Source: Clonostachys chloroleuca (Eukaryota > Ascomycota > Sordariomycetes > Hypocreales > Bionectriaceae). Taken from it: 64,000 nucleotides of DNA. Both the position numbers and the translations under genes were made by a program. The stretch is from assembly GCA_037952775.1 (NCBI GenBank), contig JBANAY010000003.1, positions 4,402,001-4,466,000 of the forward strand. Direction: 5' to 3'. This document shows positions 22,511-33,387 of the stretch, piece after piece (the first letter of the stretch is position 1; every line of letters starts with the position of its first letter). A model generated the notes under the pieces. The model was given only the letters and a program-made list of their open reading frames with translations. It did no database searches and was not told the origin of the DNA.

Positions 22511-23614
22511 ATGTCCTCCTCAGACACAACAATTCCCATCGGCTCCTGGGTTCTTGTAACCGGTGCCACCGGATTCCTCGCCTCCCACATCACCCTCCAA
22601 TTTCTGAAGCGTGGCTTCCGAGTCCGGGGTGCCGTTCGGGATCCCAATAGAGCTTCATGGCTTCTTGAAGGTCCTTTCAAATCCTACGCAGACGGTGGTG
22701 CCATTGAGCTAGTATCTGTACCCGACCTCGGGGCTGATGGCGCTTACGATGAGGCCGTTAAGGGCGTTGCGGCTATTTTGCATGTCGCCTACGTGACGAA
22801 GATCGTACCTGATCCCAACGAAGTAATTACCCCATCGGTAAACGGCGTCAGGTCTATCATGAACGCAGCCATGAAAGAACCATCCGTGAAAAGGGTTGTG
22901 TTCACCGGCAGCGCCGTGTCTGCTTCAGCTCTGGCTCAGGGCATCGACAACGGCACTGTAACACGGGACTCATGGAACAACGCCGCCCTCGAGGCTGCCT
23001 GGGCCCCGCCTCCTTATGGGCTATCGCACGCAATGGCTAATTATCCCGCTAGCAAACTTGCTGCCGAGAAAGAAGTGTGGAAGTTTGTGGAGGAGAACAA
23101 TCTTCCTTTCACGGTCAATGTTGTCGCCCCTGCGGGACTGACAGGAGAACCGCTCAACAAGGCTCACATTGAGGGACCGGCTAACTGGGTTGTCCACGCT
23201 TTTAGAGGCAATAAGCAGTTCATGGATCCAATGCTTGCTAGTAAGAGTCCCACCCCCTTTTGACTTGAGAAGTTTGGATTTGGTCCTTTGATCTAATGTT
23301 GTGTAGCCTTTTACGGTGATGTGAAAGACGTGGCAGCTATACATGTTGCAGCCGTTTTGGACCCCGAGACCAAGAATGCGCGTCTGCAGAGTTGGGGACA
23401 CAGTGCCCACTGGAATGATATTTTGGCTATTCTCCGCAAGATTCGTCCACAAAAACAATTCATTGACGACTACCCCAACCCTCAGCATCTGAAGATATCA
23501 GTCGACCAGTCGGACTCCATCGCTCTCCTGAAGAAGTGGTCAGACAAGGATGGATGGACGCCGTTGGAGGACAGCGTCGTTGACAATATCAATAACCAGT
23601 ACTTGATTGATTAA
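22511..23614 (+). CDS. NAD(P)-dependent extended SDR (dihydroflavonol/aldehyde reductase-like)
   Basis: Exons 22511-23240 and 23307-23614 encode an intact 345-residue reductase. The cofactor motif VTGATGFLASH starts near residue 16, and the catalytic Tyr/Lys appears as YPASK near residue 178. These are features of the extended SDR group that includes dihydroflavonol-4-reductases and yeast methylglyoxal/aldehyde reductases (Gre2-like). It would reduce an aldehyde or ketone, probably in the cytosol. Its substrate is unknown. It stands apart from both catabolic blocks and has no ATGTGGGA motif upstream. Confidence 0.9.
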
Positions 23615-24097
23615 GCTAGTTATTGCAAGATGAAACACTTTTTGAGGAAATTTATTCTTATTTAGCTCGTTGTTTATTTCTATTTATCTATTATTGTAAT
23701 ATCGTATTTAAATAGATTTCATAGACTTAGGAGTAAATAATAAGAATATACATCAATTTTCTAAATATAATATAGAAAAGGAATGTAATCTCTTCCTTTC
23801 CTTCCTGGTCTTGCTGCCGCCCCTAAACCAGAGAAGGAAGAAGGGTAGTGCGGGAACATAGATACCGCCTTCTACGTGATACCGCGTCCTTTTACCCTAA
23901 TAGCTACAGATCGACAAAGTCGTAGACGAATCATATGCCGGCACTGAAGATTTTTCGTCATGCATGTTGAACTTTGTTCTGAATTACTGCATCAAAAGAG
24001 CTTGGAACTGTTCCTTGCGATGCTCCTGAGATCACCGATTCGAAGCCCAGTGCAGCACGATAAACGCATAAGAGATTGAGTTCAAGTTTTAAAGTTT
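23615..24097. other. convergent intergenic region, AT-rich left half
   Basis: No gene is seen. 23640-23780 is AT-rich (likely 3' UTR and terminator sequence). The rest is ordinary composition up to the stop of the minus-strand dehydrogenase. Confidence 0.4.
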
Positions 24098-25345
24098 TCA
24101 GACCAAACACTGACGAAGGATTTCCATGACTTGAGCCTCCTCTGTGATAGGGATTGCGTTGGTGCGGATCCAGATATCCTCCAAACTCTTCCGTGCTAAA
24201 TGTGGTAAGCTTTCTGCGCCAACACCAACATCGTTGAGGGTTCGGGGCATCTCCAAGGTGGAAATGATCAAGTCAAGGATGTCCCCGAGGTCCTCCTTCT
24301 CCGGGTCCCGACCCTCTGACTTGATCATTTGTTGGACCTCCTTCTGAGCTAGGAGAATCTGTCGAGTCGCGTTCTGCTTTTCTATGTTGGCCTTGTGCTT
24401 GTAGTTATACTTGCACACAGCTGGCAAAAGAATGCAGCTCGTCTGCCCATGACCGACCCCAAATGGGCCGAGCTGGTGTCCGATGGCATGACTCGCGCCA
24501 AGGGGAACCCCCGTCGAAACTGCAAACATAGCCGAGACCACACCCTCCTGACAGATGTGGCGTGCAGTCAACGATTGCGGATCTGCCTTGCTCTCCAGGA
24601 GACCAGCGACAAGCTTCGGTAGCCCAGCGGCTGCGGCTGCATCGCCACGATCGTTGGAAAGCAGAGAACAAAGCGTCTCGATACAATGGTCTACAGATCG
24701 GATTCCAGTGCTAAGCCAGACCCAAGAAGGCGTGGTCAGACATAGCTCTGGATCCTGAATGACCAATTCGGGATTAACCTTTTCGCAGTTGAACGTCCTC
24801 TTGGCCTGGCCACGGGCTTTCGATTCCGTTCCGCCAGCAATAGCCTGGTACTCCCCGCCGGACAATGAAGTCGGAATATGAATCAGAGGGATCGTAGGTC
24901 GGTGTATGACTTTCCGTCTGGACGGGTTGCTCTCCTCCGACCCCCAAAGCGCATCCATATCGTCCTCGGTAGTAGCATCGTTAGCTAGGGCCAGACGGAC
25001 AAGCTTCGCGGCATCAGTAAGGCTGCCAGCGCCTAAGGTAATGATACAGTCGACGTCAAGACCACGAATCTCCCGAACGACCTCCAAAACCTGAGATATT
25101 GGGGTGTGAGGGTCAATGCCAATTCTGACGCCTGCAAGGCGGCCTTTCAGGGCAGAAAGCAGACGATTAAGGGCGTCGGTCTTTTCGGAAAGCGTCTTGG
25201 AACATAGAACAAAAGCTTTAGAGCTGTTAAACGTATCGCGACAATGGCGCTGGCAGCTTTCCGGGAAACGAAGGCCGTATGAAATCTTGGGGGCGCCGTC
25301 GCCCTTGAAGGCTGGTCGTAGGGTTTCTTCTCCAAATTGGAACAT
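24098..25345 (-). CDS. iron-containing alcohol dehydrogenase family, maleylacetate reductase-like
   Basis: This is an intact, intronless 415-residue protein of the group III (Fe-dependent) dehydrogenase family. The NAD(P)-binding GAGSLTDAAKL lies near residue 104 and TSLSGGEY near 160. The metal-binding region with conserved histidines is GASHAIGHQLGPFGVGHG near residues 280-297. Fungal members of this branch are commonly labelled maleylacetate reductases, which turn maleylacetate into 3-oxoadipate after hydroxyquinol or hydroquinone ring cleavage. That would feed the SCOT-type transferase and thiolase nearby. Other Fe-ADH activities cannot be excluded. It is divergent from the thiolase across a spacer with several ATGTGGGA-type motifs. 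Confidence 0.88.
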   Translation of the reverse strand: MFQFGEETLRPAFKGDGAPKISYGLRFPESCQRHCRDTFNSSKAFVLCSKTLSEKTDALNRLLSALKGRLAGVRIGIDPHTPISQVLEVVREIRGLDVDCIITLGAGSLTDAAKLVRLALANDATTEDDMDALWGSEESNPSRRKVIHRPTIPLIHIPTSLSGGEYQAIAGGTESKARGQAKRTFNCEKVNPELVIQDPELCLTTPSWVWLSTGIRSVDHCIETLCSLLSNDRGDAAAAAGLPKLVAGLLESKADPQSLTARHICQEGVVSAMFAVSTGVPLGASHAIGHQLGPFGVGHGQTSCILLPAVCKYNYKHKANIEKQNATRQILLAQKEVQQMIKSEGRDPEKEDLGDILDLIISTLEMPRTLNDVGVGAESLPHLARKSLEDIWIRTNAIPITEEAQVMEILRQCLV

Positions 25346-25717
25346 GATCAGTTGCAGTATCAGTCTCAGATGTTGAACTGAGTTATGAGACGACTATTCC
25401 GTCGCAAGTGGGTTTCTTGGAGAAAAAAGCAACAGCCGATTCAAATCCGAAGGCTGACCTAGCCCCTCCGGAGTCTTGACGGAGCCCCAGATGTTCTGAC
25501 GGTTTGTTGGCGGGGAGTCGTGGGTGTCCCACACCACCATGTGGGAGCACTCGGGCCTTCGATTTGTCCCACATCACGTCGAGGTGCTTCAATGGCAATT
25601 AGTCTCTATGTGGGTTGGCTTCAGCCCCTGGAACAATGAGACTTGTAGTAAAGCCGAGGAACCCAACGCACCTATTCTCCACAAGCCTATACACCAAGTT
25701 CAACATTATCCATCACA
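25346..25717. promoter_or_regulatory. divergent promoter with a cluster of ATGTGGGA motifs
   Basis: Between the Fe-ADH and thiolase start codons are GTCCCACA (25526-25533), ATGTGGGA (25539-25546), GTCCCACAT (25566-25574) and the near match ATGTGGGT (25608-25615). The first two face each other. This is the densest group of the motif in the window and looks like a multi-site regulator target. Confidence 0.6.
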
Positions 25718-27101
25718 ATGCTACAAGGAGTTAAAGCAGCAGGCCGACTAGCTGCTAAGTCACCGAACGACGTTGTTGTTCTTTCCGCCATTCGTAGTCC
25801 CATTATACGCTCTTTCAGAGGAGGCTTTAAGGATGCCTGGCCGGAGGATATTCTGGGACCGGTACTTGACATATCCCCCAAAGTACCAAGACAGTGTCAA
25901 TCCGAGTCTAACGCTTGCAACAGCTTTTGGCGGAAGCCCCGCGTCGCGCTGGAATCGAACCCCGAGACGTCCAAGATGTCCTCATTGGGAATGTCTTAGC
26001 AGAGCTTGGATTTGCCAAAACGGGAAGAATGGCGCTCCTCAATGCTGGATTTCCAGTCACAACCACCTTCCACACCGTCAATAGACAGTGCTCAAGCAGC
26101 TTGCAAGCTTTGACACACATGTCCCATGCGATTCAAGTCGGACAAATAGATGTGGCTATGGCGGGTGGCGTGGAGAGCATGACCAAGAACTACCAGACCC
26201 GCGGCGTGCCCATTGATGTTAGCCCAAGCCTGCGAACGACTGGAGTAAAGCCAGCAGCCGACTGCCTGATGTCTATGGGCAATACATCGGAGAACGTGGC
26301 TGCCCGCTATAAAGTCAGTCGAGAGGTGCAGGACAGCTTTGCGTTGCGGAGTCACGAGCGAGCCATCGAGGCCCAACTCAAGGGCGCTTCGTCAACGAGA
26401 CTGTCCCGATTGAGTACACAATATTTGAGGGGGCTCAAAGTCCATCGTTCAGGTGGTAAAGGATGATACGATTCGGCCGGGTGTGACCATGGAAAAACTG
26501 GCCAAGCTGAAGCCGGTCTTCTCCGAAACGGGTGGAAGTACTGCTGGCAACTCGTGAGTCTGGGAGTACCGGCCTCTTCTCTCGGCTAAAATCTAATAGC
26601 CAAGGCAGATCCTAGATCAGTGACGGTGCTTCTGCCGCCGTTCTCACACGACGAGACTGGGCTGAGGCACGAGGTTTGAAACCGCTTGCACGTTTCTTAG
26701 GAACGCAAGTTGCTGGATGTGACCCAGACGAGATGGGTATGGGGCCCTTGTACGCTATATCGAGGCTCTACAGTTACTTAGGCTTGGAAAAGAAGGACGT
26801 TGATATTTTCGAGCTCAATGAAGCATTTGCTAGCCAGACTGTGGCTTGTATCAATATGCTTGAGCTAGACATTGACAAGGTTAATCCCAACGGAGGAGCC
26901 ATTGCCCTGGGTCACCCAACTGGAGCTACAGGAACGAGGCAATTGGCAACTTTGCTCGCAGAGCTCACACGTCAGGGCAAAGAGATCGGAATCATCAGCA
27001 TGTGTGCAAGGTAAGTACCAAGGCTTGTCTCCGCTGAACCCTCAATGCTAACCCCCCACAGCACTGGATTAGGAGTTGCTTCCGCTTTTATTCGAGAATG
27101 A
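25718..27101 (+). pseudogene. 3-oxoacyl-CoA thiolase (acetyl-CoA acyltransferase), multiply broken
   Basis: The thiolase family cleaves 3-oxoacyl-CoA (for example 3-oxoadipyl-CoA) with CoA. The exons are 25718-25861, 25924-26553, 26609-27010 and 27062-27101. The nucleophile is in NRQCSSSLQ, with ELNEAFASQ, GHPTGATGTRQ and the second cysteine in SMCASTGLG all present. Three lesions occur: apparent one-base losses at GGG 26382-26384 (before RFVNETVPIEY) and GG 26452-26453 (before VVKDDTIRPGV), and TAG at 26613-26615 where the family has Gln in NSSQxSDGA. With both bases restored the length is exactly 405 codons plus stop. The TAG is a C-to-T change from CAG. As read it cannot make a full thiolase. 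Confidence 0.82.
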
Positions 27102-27371
27102 TAGCTTTGAGCATAGGCATACCGTAGATAAGGAAATAGGGTATTTGAATGGCAATGAGTTATTTTCGTCCTCCTCTAGGAGCTCTCGCGTGGGCGTTGA
27201 AAGTCCTAATACGTATGAATATACCATAAGCATAATCCCTCCACCTGGAGCAAACCGGACAGCCTTTGGGACTAGGCCTTTGTACAGTCCACACGTCCAC
27301 GCTCATTTCCCAGCTTCGAGCCTATGTGGGACTGTGCGTACTTTGATTCCTGAAGAGAAGAAGGAGCCCCT
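27102..27371. other. convergent 3' spacer of the thiolase and CoA-transferase genes
   Basis: This 270 bp region between two stop codons contains one full ATGTGGGAC (27324-27332). It is not an obvious promoter, so this copy may be incidental. Confidence 0.4.
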
Positions 27372-29078
27372 CTAATTCTTCGCTTGCGAGCTTACGCTGG
27401 CTATACCATCCTCGATGAGTTTGTCTACTACGGCACCATCCATACCGAGAACCTCGTGAAGGACGTCCCTGGTATGCTCCCCAAGAAGCGGCGGAGGGCT
27501 ACGAATAGATGGCCCAGACCTAGAGTACTTCACTGGACTATTCAAAATCTTCAACTTTCCAATGGCGGCGTGGTCGATTTCCTTTACCATTCCTCGCTCC
27601 GTCACTGGTAGTCGTTAGACCAGCTATGCATTTACCGTACGAAACAGTGGCAGACTCACCATGTGGGTGCTCCAACGTATCTTTTAGGTCATTCACCTTG
27701 GCATACGGTAGGCCGGTGCCTTCAAACCTATCCAGCCAAGCTTGAGTTGACCTGGTCATTGTGATGTCTTCTATCCACTTCTCGAGGACCGTACGGTTCG
27801 CCACCCGCGAGGAATTGGTTGCGAAACGCTCATCTGCCGCCCACTCTGGCTTACCCAAGCACTGACAGAGAACATCGAATAAACGATCATTCGCTCCCCC
27901 AATCATGATATCGCCGTCACTGGTTCGGAAACCTCGGTATGGTACAACGGATGCTGAGTATCGCATCTTGATTAGCAGGTTCCTCATCCGATCCGTCGCT
28001 GGGTCACTCACGATGAGACGTGCCGTATCTGCCACCATCACGCTTCCCCGTAACAAGCACTGACTGAGCCATGTTTGATAGTGTTGCTACTTGGCAGTCG
28101 CTTAGACACACGTCTAGATGTTGTCCCTTGCCCGAACTACTCTGTTCTATAATAGCCGCGAGGACACTGTTGGCTGCGTAGAGACCTGTGGTAAGATCGG
28201 TTACCGCAACGCCAACCTTCACAGGGGGGCCATCTCGGGGACCGGTAATGTGCATCAAACCCATCTCACTAGCAGGACTGTCAAAAACAAGTACCGGGGA
28301 TTTAATGCTGTGCTTTGCGGACTTACGCTTCAACCATTACATCGTAGCCGGCACGGTCGCTGTACGGCCCCGTCTGACCGTACCCAGTGACGCTGGCATA
28401 AATAAGTCGTGAGTTGACCGCCGCCAGGCTCTGGTAGTCAAGGCCGTACTTTTTCAGGCTGCCTGGTAGGTAGTTTTCAACAAGAACATCGGCTCTACTC
28501 GCGAGATTGGTAATAATATCGACTCCGGCCTTTTCCTTGAACGACAGAGCTAGGGATCGTTTGTTTCGATTGACCTTGGGAAGCCCGAGTCAGAGTCCGC
28601 TTGCGGCCCAGTTGGACAACGGGGGCTGGGGGTAACTGTGGCATACCGACAAGTAATACGCACTCTCACCAATCCCGGTGCGGCCATCAGTATAAGGAGC
28701 GTACGGGGGGCCCCATGCTCTGGTGTCGTCGCCGCGAGTCGGATGTTCGATTTTGATCACATCGGCACTGCCAGACTGTTAGTGACGGCTCGTGTATTTC
28801 GGCTAAACTGCCAATAAGAAAAGAACAACCCCAAGTCCCCGAGAATCTGGGAGCAATATGGCTTCAGCCGTGTTAGCAAGCTTTGCACAGCTCGGTGGAA
28901 ATTATGGTAGGTAGGTAGCACGTACGCCTGCTAGAACTCTGGACATGTCTAACACTGTGAGCCCGGCCAGGGGCCCTTTGGGTTGGGGAGAGGCGAGTGT
29001 GGCATTGCTCCGGGCGGCGTAGGAGACGAATCGTCGGACCGGCGGCGCCAGCATCGTTCGGGGCACCATCCTCTGCAT
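27372..29078 (-). CDS. class III (CaiB/BaiF-type) CoA-transferase, probably mitochondrial
   Basis: Seven exons (29078-28926, 28861-28830, 28767-28647, 28574-28327, 28268-28012, 27953-27660, 27604-27372) join in frame to give 445 residues with no lesion. Family III transferases move CoA between carboxylic acids, for example formyl/oxalate, carnitine, or succinate/dicarboxylates. Visible family sequence includes [13 protein letters not shown] near the start, [19 protein letters not shown], and [12 protein letters not shown], where Asp is the expected acyl-anhydride-forming residue. HPHV and ARYK-like surroundings near the C-terminus also fit. The N-terminus ([18 protein letters not shown]) is basic and lacks acidic residues, resembling a mitochondrial presequence. 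ATGs at 29069 and 29054 are alternative starts. It is closest in type to succinate-dicarboxylate CoA transferases, so activating a dicarboxylate such as adipate or glutarate is an inference. Confidence 0.85.
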
Positions 29079-29359
29079 ATCCGCGGTTTGTTGACAGCAG
29101 TACAAGATACAGTTGGCGGGGCGTAGCATCGGACTCTTCAGTGCCAGCGTCGTATAAGATGGGCCGTTCAAGTATGTGGAGAGTGGATTGTGGAGGACAG
29201 TCAAGGACAGTCAATGCCATCCACATCAATGTGGGATATGACACGCTTAAGCTTCAGGTCCCGCGTCGCAATAATCGGGGCAGCCTGGCATGCTTGGGCC
29301 AGGGAAACCGGGGTCTGACATTGCCGATTTGTCGCTATTACTTCCAGACAGTTGACAAA
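29079..29359. promoter_or_regulatory. divergent promoter of the two CoA-transferase genes, with ATGTGGGA
   Basis: This 281 bp spacer carries ATGTGGGA at 29229-29236, about midway between the minus-strand start near 29078 and the plus-strand ATG at 29360. Confidence 0.5.
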
Positions 29360-31257
29360 ATGGTCCGCGTGGCTGGTCAGCTTGTTCGTCGTGCTCTCGG
29401 TCAGGCGATTGGCGCCTCCCGTGGCTTTTCCACCTCGACTGCATTCCGAAGGATCGATAAGATTTGCCCTTCGGCCGCTGAAGCGATACGAGATGTGAAG
29501 AAACGCTCCATCCTGCTCGTGGGTGGCTTCGGCTTTTCCGGTGTTCCAAGCTCACTCATCGATGCCATAGCTCAGCGCCAAAACATCACCGATTTGACGA
29601 TTGTGTCCAACAACGCAGGGATGCCGGGCGTCGGGCTTGGTATGTAGACTGTTCTCCGGTATGCAGGTATAGTCTTGGGCCGCTGACAGAGCCTTGATGC
29701 AGGGAAGCTCCTTGAAACGAAACAAATCAACAAAATGATTGCATCTTATATCGGGGAGAACGAATTACTCGAAAAGATGTATCTGACTGGCGCCCTCGAC
29801 CTGGAGCTGATCCCTCAAGGCACAATGGTAGAGAAATGCGCTGCTGGCGCTGCTGGTGTCCCAGCATTTTACACCCCGACGGCCTTTGGCACCATTGGTG
29901 AGTCCTTGCAATGCAATCAGCAACACCGTGGCAGGAATGAGGGATGAGCTGATACTTGTTCAGTGCAAACTGGCAATCTCCCGGTCCGCCATAACTCAGA
30001 TGGTTCCGTTGCCACCATGTCCCAACCACGGGAGACACGCGAATTCAATGGCAAGAACTATGTGCTTGAGTCGTCCATCCTTGGTGACGTTGCCCTCGTT
30101 AAAGTGCACAAAGCCGATCGCCTGGGTAACTGCACATTCCGGAAGGCTCAGAACAACTTCAACGAGTCCATGGGGAAAAATGCTCGTCTTACCATCGTCG
30201 AAGCCGATGAGATCGTGGAAGTTGGCGAGCTTCAGCCCGAGCACATTCATCTCCAGAGCATCTACGTAGATAGGGTTATCAAGAGCACGGAGCCCAAGCA
30301 GATCGAAAAGCTCGTGCTCGCCAAGTCTGCCGACGACATTGTCAAAGGTGGATTTAGGTCCCGCTCAAACGCGTGGAAGTCTGCTAACAACTCCTATTTA
30401 GAAGCCGCATCGAACCCAAAGAGAGAGAAGATCATCAAAAGGGCTGCTAAAGAATTCAAAGACGGGATGTTTGTGAATCTCGGCATTGGAATCCCACTCG
30501 CAGCACCAGCTCTTGTGCCAAACGATATCGAGGTTATCCTTCAATCTGAAAATGGAATCCTAGGCATGGGCCGGTACCCCCAGTTAGGACAGGAGGACCC
30601 AGATCTGATCAACCCAGGCAAAGAAACAGTGACACTGAATCCCGGTGCCTCGACCTTTGGAAGTCATGAGAGTTTTGGAATGATCCGATCAGGCAAGATC
30701 GACCTCACTATGCTAGGGGCGTTGCAGGTCAGCATGAATGGAGGTGAGAACCCATGGATATGTTGTCGGTGCAATGACTTACAAGACCCTAAAAGACATG
30801 GCCAATTTCATGCTTCCAGGCAAGGTGAAGGGTATTGGCGGCGCTATGGATCTGGTTGCCAACCCTGAGAAGACAAAGGTCGTGGTTACAATGGCATGTA
30901 TCACTCTCACTGCTGTAAAGCATCATGTTTTGACTCCAACCTCGCCTTACTAAATTATTCTTAGGAACACCTCGATCGAAAGGGAAGGCCTAAGATTATG
31001 CGCGGTAAGTCTGCAGAGTTTACGACGCACCAGTAGTTTGACATTTGACTAATTGTCAATAATGCGTAGAATGCACATTTCCTCTCACAGGAACTCGGTG
31101 CGTGTCGCGAATCATCACCGATCTTGCTGTATTTGACTGTGTGCGAGAGGGTCTAGTATTAAAGGAGTTGGTTCCAGAAGTGACCGTAGAGGAGTTGGAG
31201 AAGCTTACTGATGCGCCGTTCACCGTAGCGGACGACTTCAAGCCTTACGTTGCTTAG
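29360..31257 (+). CDS. succinyl-CoA:3-oxoacid CoA-transferase (SCOT family)
   Basis: This is a class I CoA transferase carrying fused alpha and beta subunits, as in eukaryotic SCOT. The exons are 29360-29639, 29703-29897, 29964-30743, 30796-30893, 30965-31004 and 31070-31257. The third exon probably contains a further 54 bp in-frame intron (30348-30401, with ctaac and tatttag). The alpha half has [16 protein letters not shown]. The beta half has the catalytic glutamate in SENGILGMG. The intron after VVVTM starts with GC (GC-AG, 30894-30964); only that choice yields [12 protein letters not shown]. The N-terminus ([14 protein letters not shown]...RGFSTS) looks mitochondrial. In fungal 3-oxoadipate pathways a SCOT-type enzyme acts as 3-oxoadipate:succinyl-CoA transferase, and the Fe-ADH and thiolase beside it support that reading over ketone-body use. 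Confidence 0.92.
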
Positions 31258-31528
31258 AGTGTAGCGAGGAATACATTGCTTGTCTTATTTCTCAAGATGA
31301 TGCCTTAGCAAGTAACCCTTGGTTGAAGTCCCCGGAATAACAAACAAAGAAGCTCCGCTATCTCAGATTATAACGTTCCAGCCGTAGATACGACGATCGA
31401 AAGTATATGTGACCACAATATATATATATTGAAGGGTAACATCTACAGGTCTATTCATTGTGCAGGCTTAAGATGGAGTCAACCATGCGTTGCGATGAGC
31501 CCATGTAGTGCATTGGATCACACAGGCT

Positions 31529-32952
31529 TTAAAGCTCTTCAGTAGAGACGGCATCGAGGACTCGCTGATCTTTCTTCAGAGTCTGCAGCAAGGTTACGTC
31601 TCCACCCAGCTCAATCGTTTCCTTGCAGGCCTTGTACACAACGTCATGTGCATTCTGTCGACCCATGTGGTTGGCCAAGCTCATCATAACGGCCTCGCCA
31701 ACAATAAGTCCCTTGCTAAGTGCTAGGTTCGCCGCCATTTGTGTCTTGGACACCTCCAAGCCAGCCAAGACAAACTCGGCTTGGTGAAGGGCACCAACAG
31801 CCATAACAAAGCTTTCGGGAATCGCCACCCATTCCAAATGCCAAGGCCCAGAGGCTCGCTCAAAGTCAGCCACCATACTATCCAGCACCAAGCCAGCATT
31901 AGATCGTAGGATTTTCGAAGCTGCGAGTATCACCTCACTCGAGATGGGATTTCTCTTTTGTGGCATGGTTGAAGAGGCACCACGGTGGGGGACGAAGGGC
32001 TCGGCAACCTCTCCAAGCTCGTTGGATGACATGAAGATGAGGTCGAGAGCCACTTTGCCGAGGGTCCCTCCAATGAGCGCTAGAAGGTTTGTTACCTCCG
32101 CGATCCCATCACGAGCAACGTGCCAAGTAATTGGGGATCTGCGAGTCCCGTCTCTGCGGCCAGTTGCCGACGAACGTTCAGACCATCCTCTCCTGGACCC
32201 AAAGACGCAAGAGTCCCGGCGGCACCGCCATATTGAACCACAAGGGCTCGAGGTATGAGCTGACGCAAGCGCTCCTTGTGGCGCTGAAGTCCAGACAGCC
32301 ACACGGCGCATTTATACCCAAAGGTAACAGGGAGAGCGTGCTAGAGATGAGTCCGACCGGCCATTGGTGTATCGCGATGGGCCAAGGACAGGCGCTCGAG
32401 TGCAGAAATCACACCGTCCAGCTTCCCTTCGACCACTGCTAGGCCATCCTTGATCTGCAAGACACTTGCAGTATCCATGATATCCTGAGTTGTGGCGCCC
32501 CAATGAACGAACTTACCCGACGATCCACACATGGCACTCAGTTGACGTACAAGAGGCAGGATAGGGTATCCAACGATGTCGGTCTCGTTGCGCAGACGAT
32601 CAAAGTCAAGGCTAGCTGTGTTCGACAAAGCTGTAATCTCTTTGGCTGCCTCGGCCGGGATGACATTGCAATGAGCCTGAGCCCGTGCTAAGCCTGTCTC
32701 GACGTCGACGCATCGCTTGACGTATGCCTGATCACTGAAAATCTAACAATGCATATTGTTAGTACAGCTTGTTGTGGTTAGGAGGGGAGAGTCTCTTACG
32801 GATCGAATCTCATCAGTGCCAAAGAGGTTCCGGAAGATGATTGAGTCAAAAACGCTAATAGAACCCATGGTCCGAATCTGGAAAGACTGCGAAGGGATAC
32901 GTGGGATGCCAACCACAAGGAGGCTGGAGCGCGTCGAGAGTATACGAAGCAT
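31529..32952 (-). pseudogene. fumarase/aspartase-superfamily lyase, CMLE/adenylosuccinate-lyase-like, broken by TAG and a frameshift
   Basis: Exons 32952-32800 and 32742-31529 read as a lyase like bacterial-type 3-carboxy-cis,cis-muconate cycloisomerase (CMLE). The superfamily signature SSTMPQKRNP is clear, as are KFVHWGATTQDIMDTA and AGRTHL. Two lesions: TAG at 32343-32341, where the motif GRTHLQHALP requires Gln (CAG to TAG), and an apparent one-base loss at GGGG 32133-32136 before ITWHVARDG. With one base restored the total is exactly 456 codons. CMLE forms carboxymuconolactone in the protocatechuate branch of the 3-oxoadipate pathway, matching the neighbours, but adenylosuccinate-lyase-like activity cannot be excluded. 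An ATG at 32868 (MGSISVFDS) is the likelier cytosolic start. Confidence 0.8.
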
Positions 32953-33387
32953 CTTGTGATGACAGGGGGCCGGGTACGACCGCGCATAGATCGTGGCAGC
33001 TCACAAAGAGAAACAGATTGGGTATCACCATGCATTTTCCATTTACCCGAATACCTCTGTACATACCTTGTCGTAACATCTGCAAGCCTTCGACGTTGGA
33101 CCCCACACTGGACGTATGTGGGACAGGCGCCCTTGACTGATGCGAGCGGGCTGCGTGTGTGCGTGGGGACTCTGGGGAGAGTTCGGCTGGGGCGAGGTCA
33201 TGTGTGGCACTCAGCCGTCGAGACTGGCTCTCCGCAGTGATGAAGAGTCCCAGGGCGAGGAGGGGGAGAACAGGCAGACCTTGATGGGCTCAGATTACGT
33301 ATAGACTGAGAAGAGCCTAATCTTCGGCATGCATGGCCAACTCGGTGCTATGAGAACTTTGATCTCTCAACACTTGCTACTGCTCCC
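32953..33387. promoter_or_regulatory. divergent promoter of lyase and ring-cleavage dioxygenase, with ATGTGGGAC
   Basis: This 435 bp spacer contains ATGTGGGAC at 33116-33124, about 265 bp before the dioxygenase ATG, and a near copy CCCCACAC at 33101-33108. Confidence 0.5.

Noticed and set aside
27324..27332. ATGTGGGAC copy in the convergent spacer as a promoter element
   Set aside because: It lies between two 3' ends with no start codon nearby, so it is counted but not interpreted as functional.
26613..32343. TAG read as glutamine (recoded stop) in the thiolase and lyase
   Set aside because: Other genes in the window end at TAG in the right place (SCOT at 31257, dioxygenase at 35093, MFE-2 at 49540), so TAG is a normal stop here.
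26613..32343. A-to-I editing of the TAG codons
   Set aside because: Editing would give TGG (Trp), but both positions need Gln in their families.
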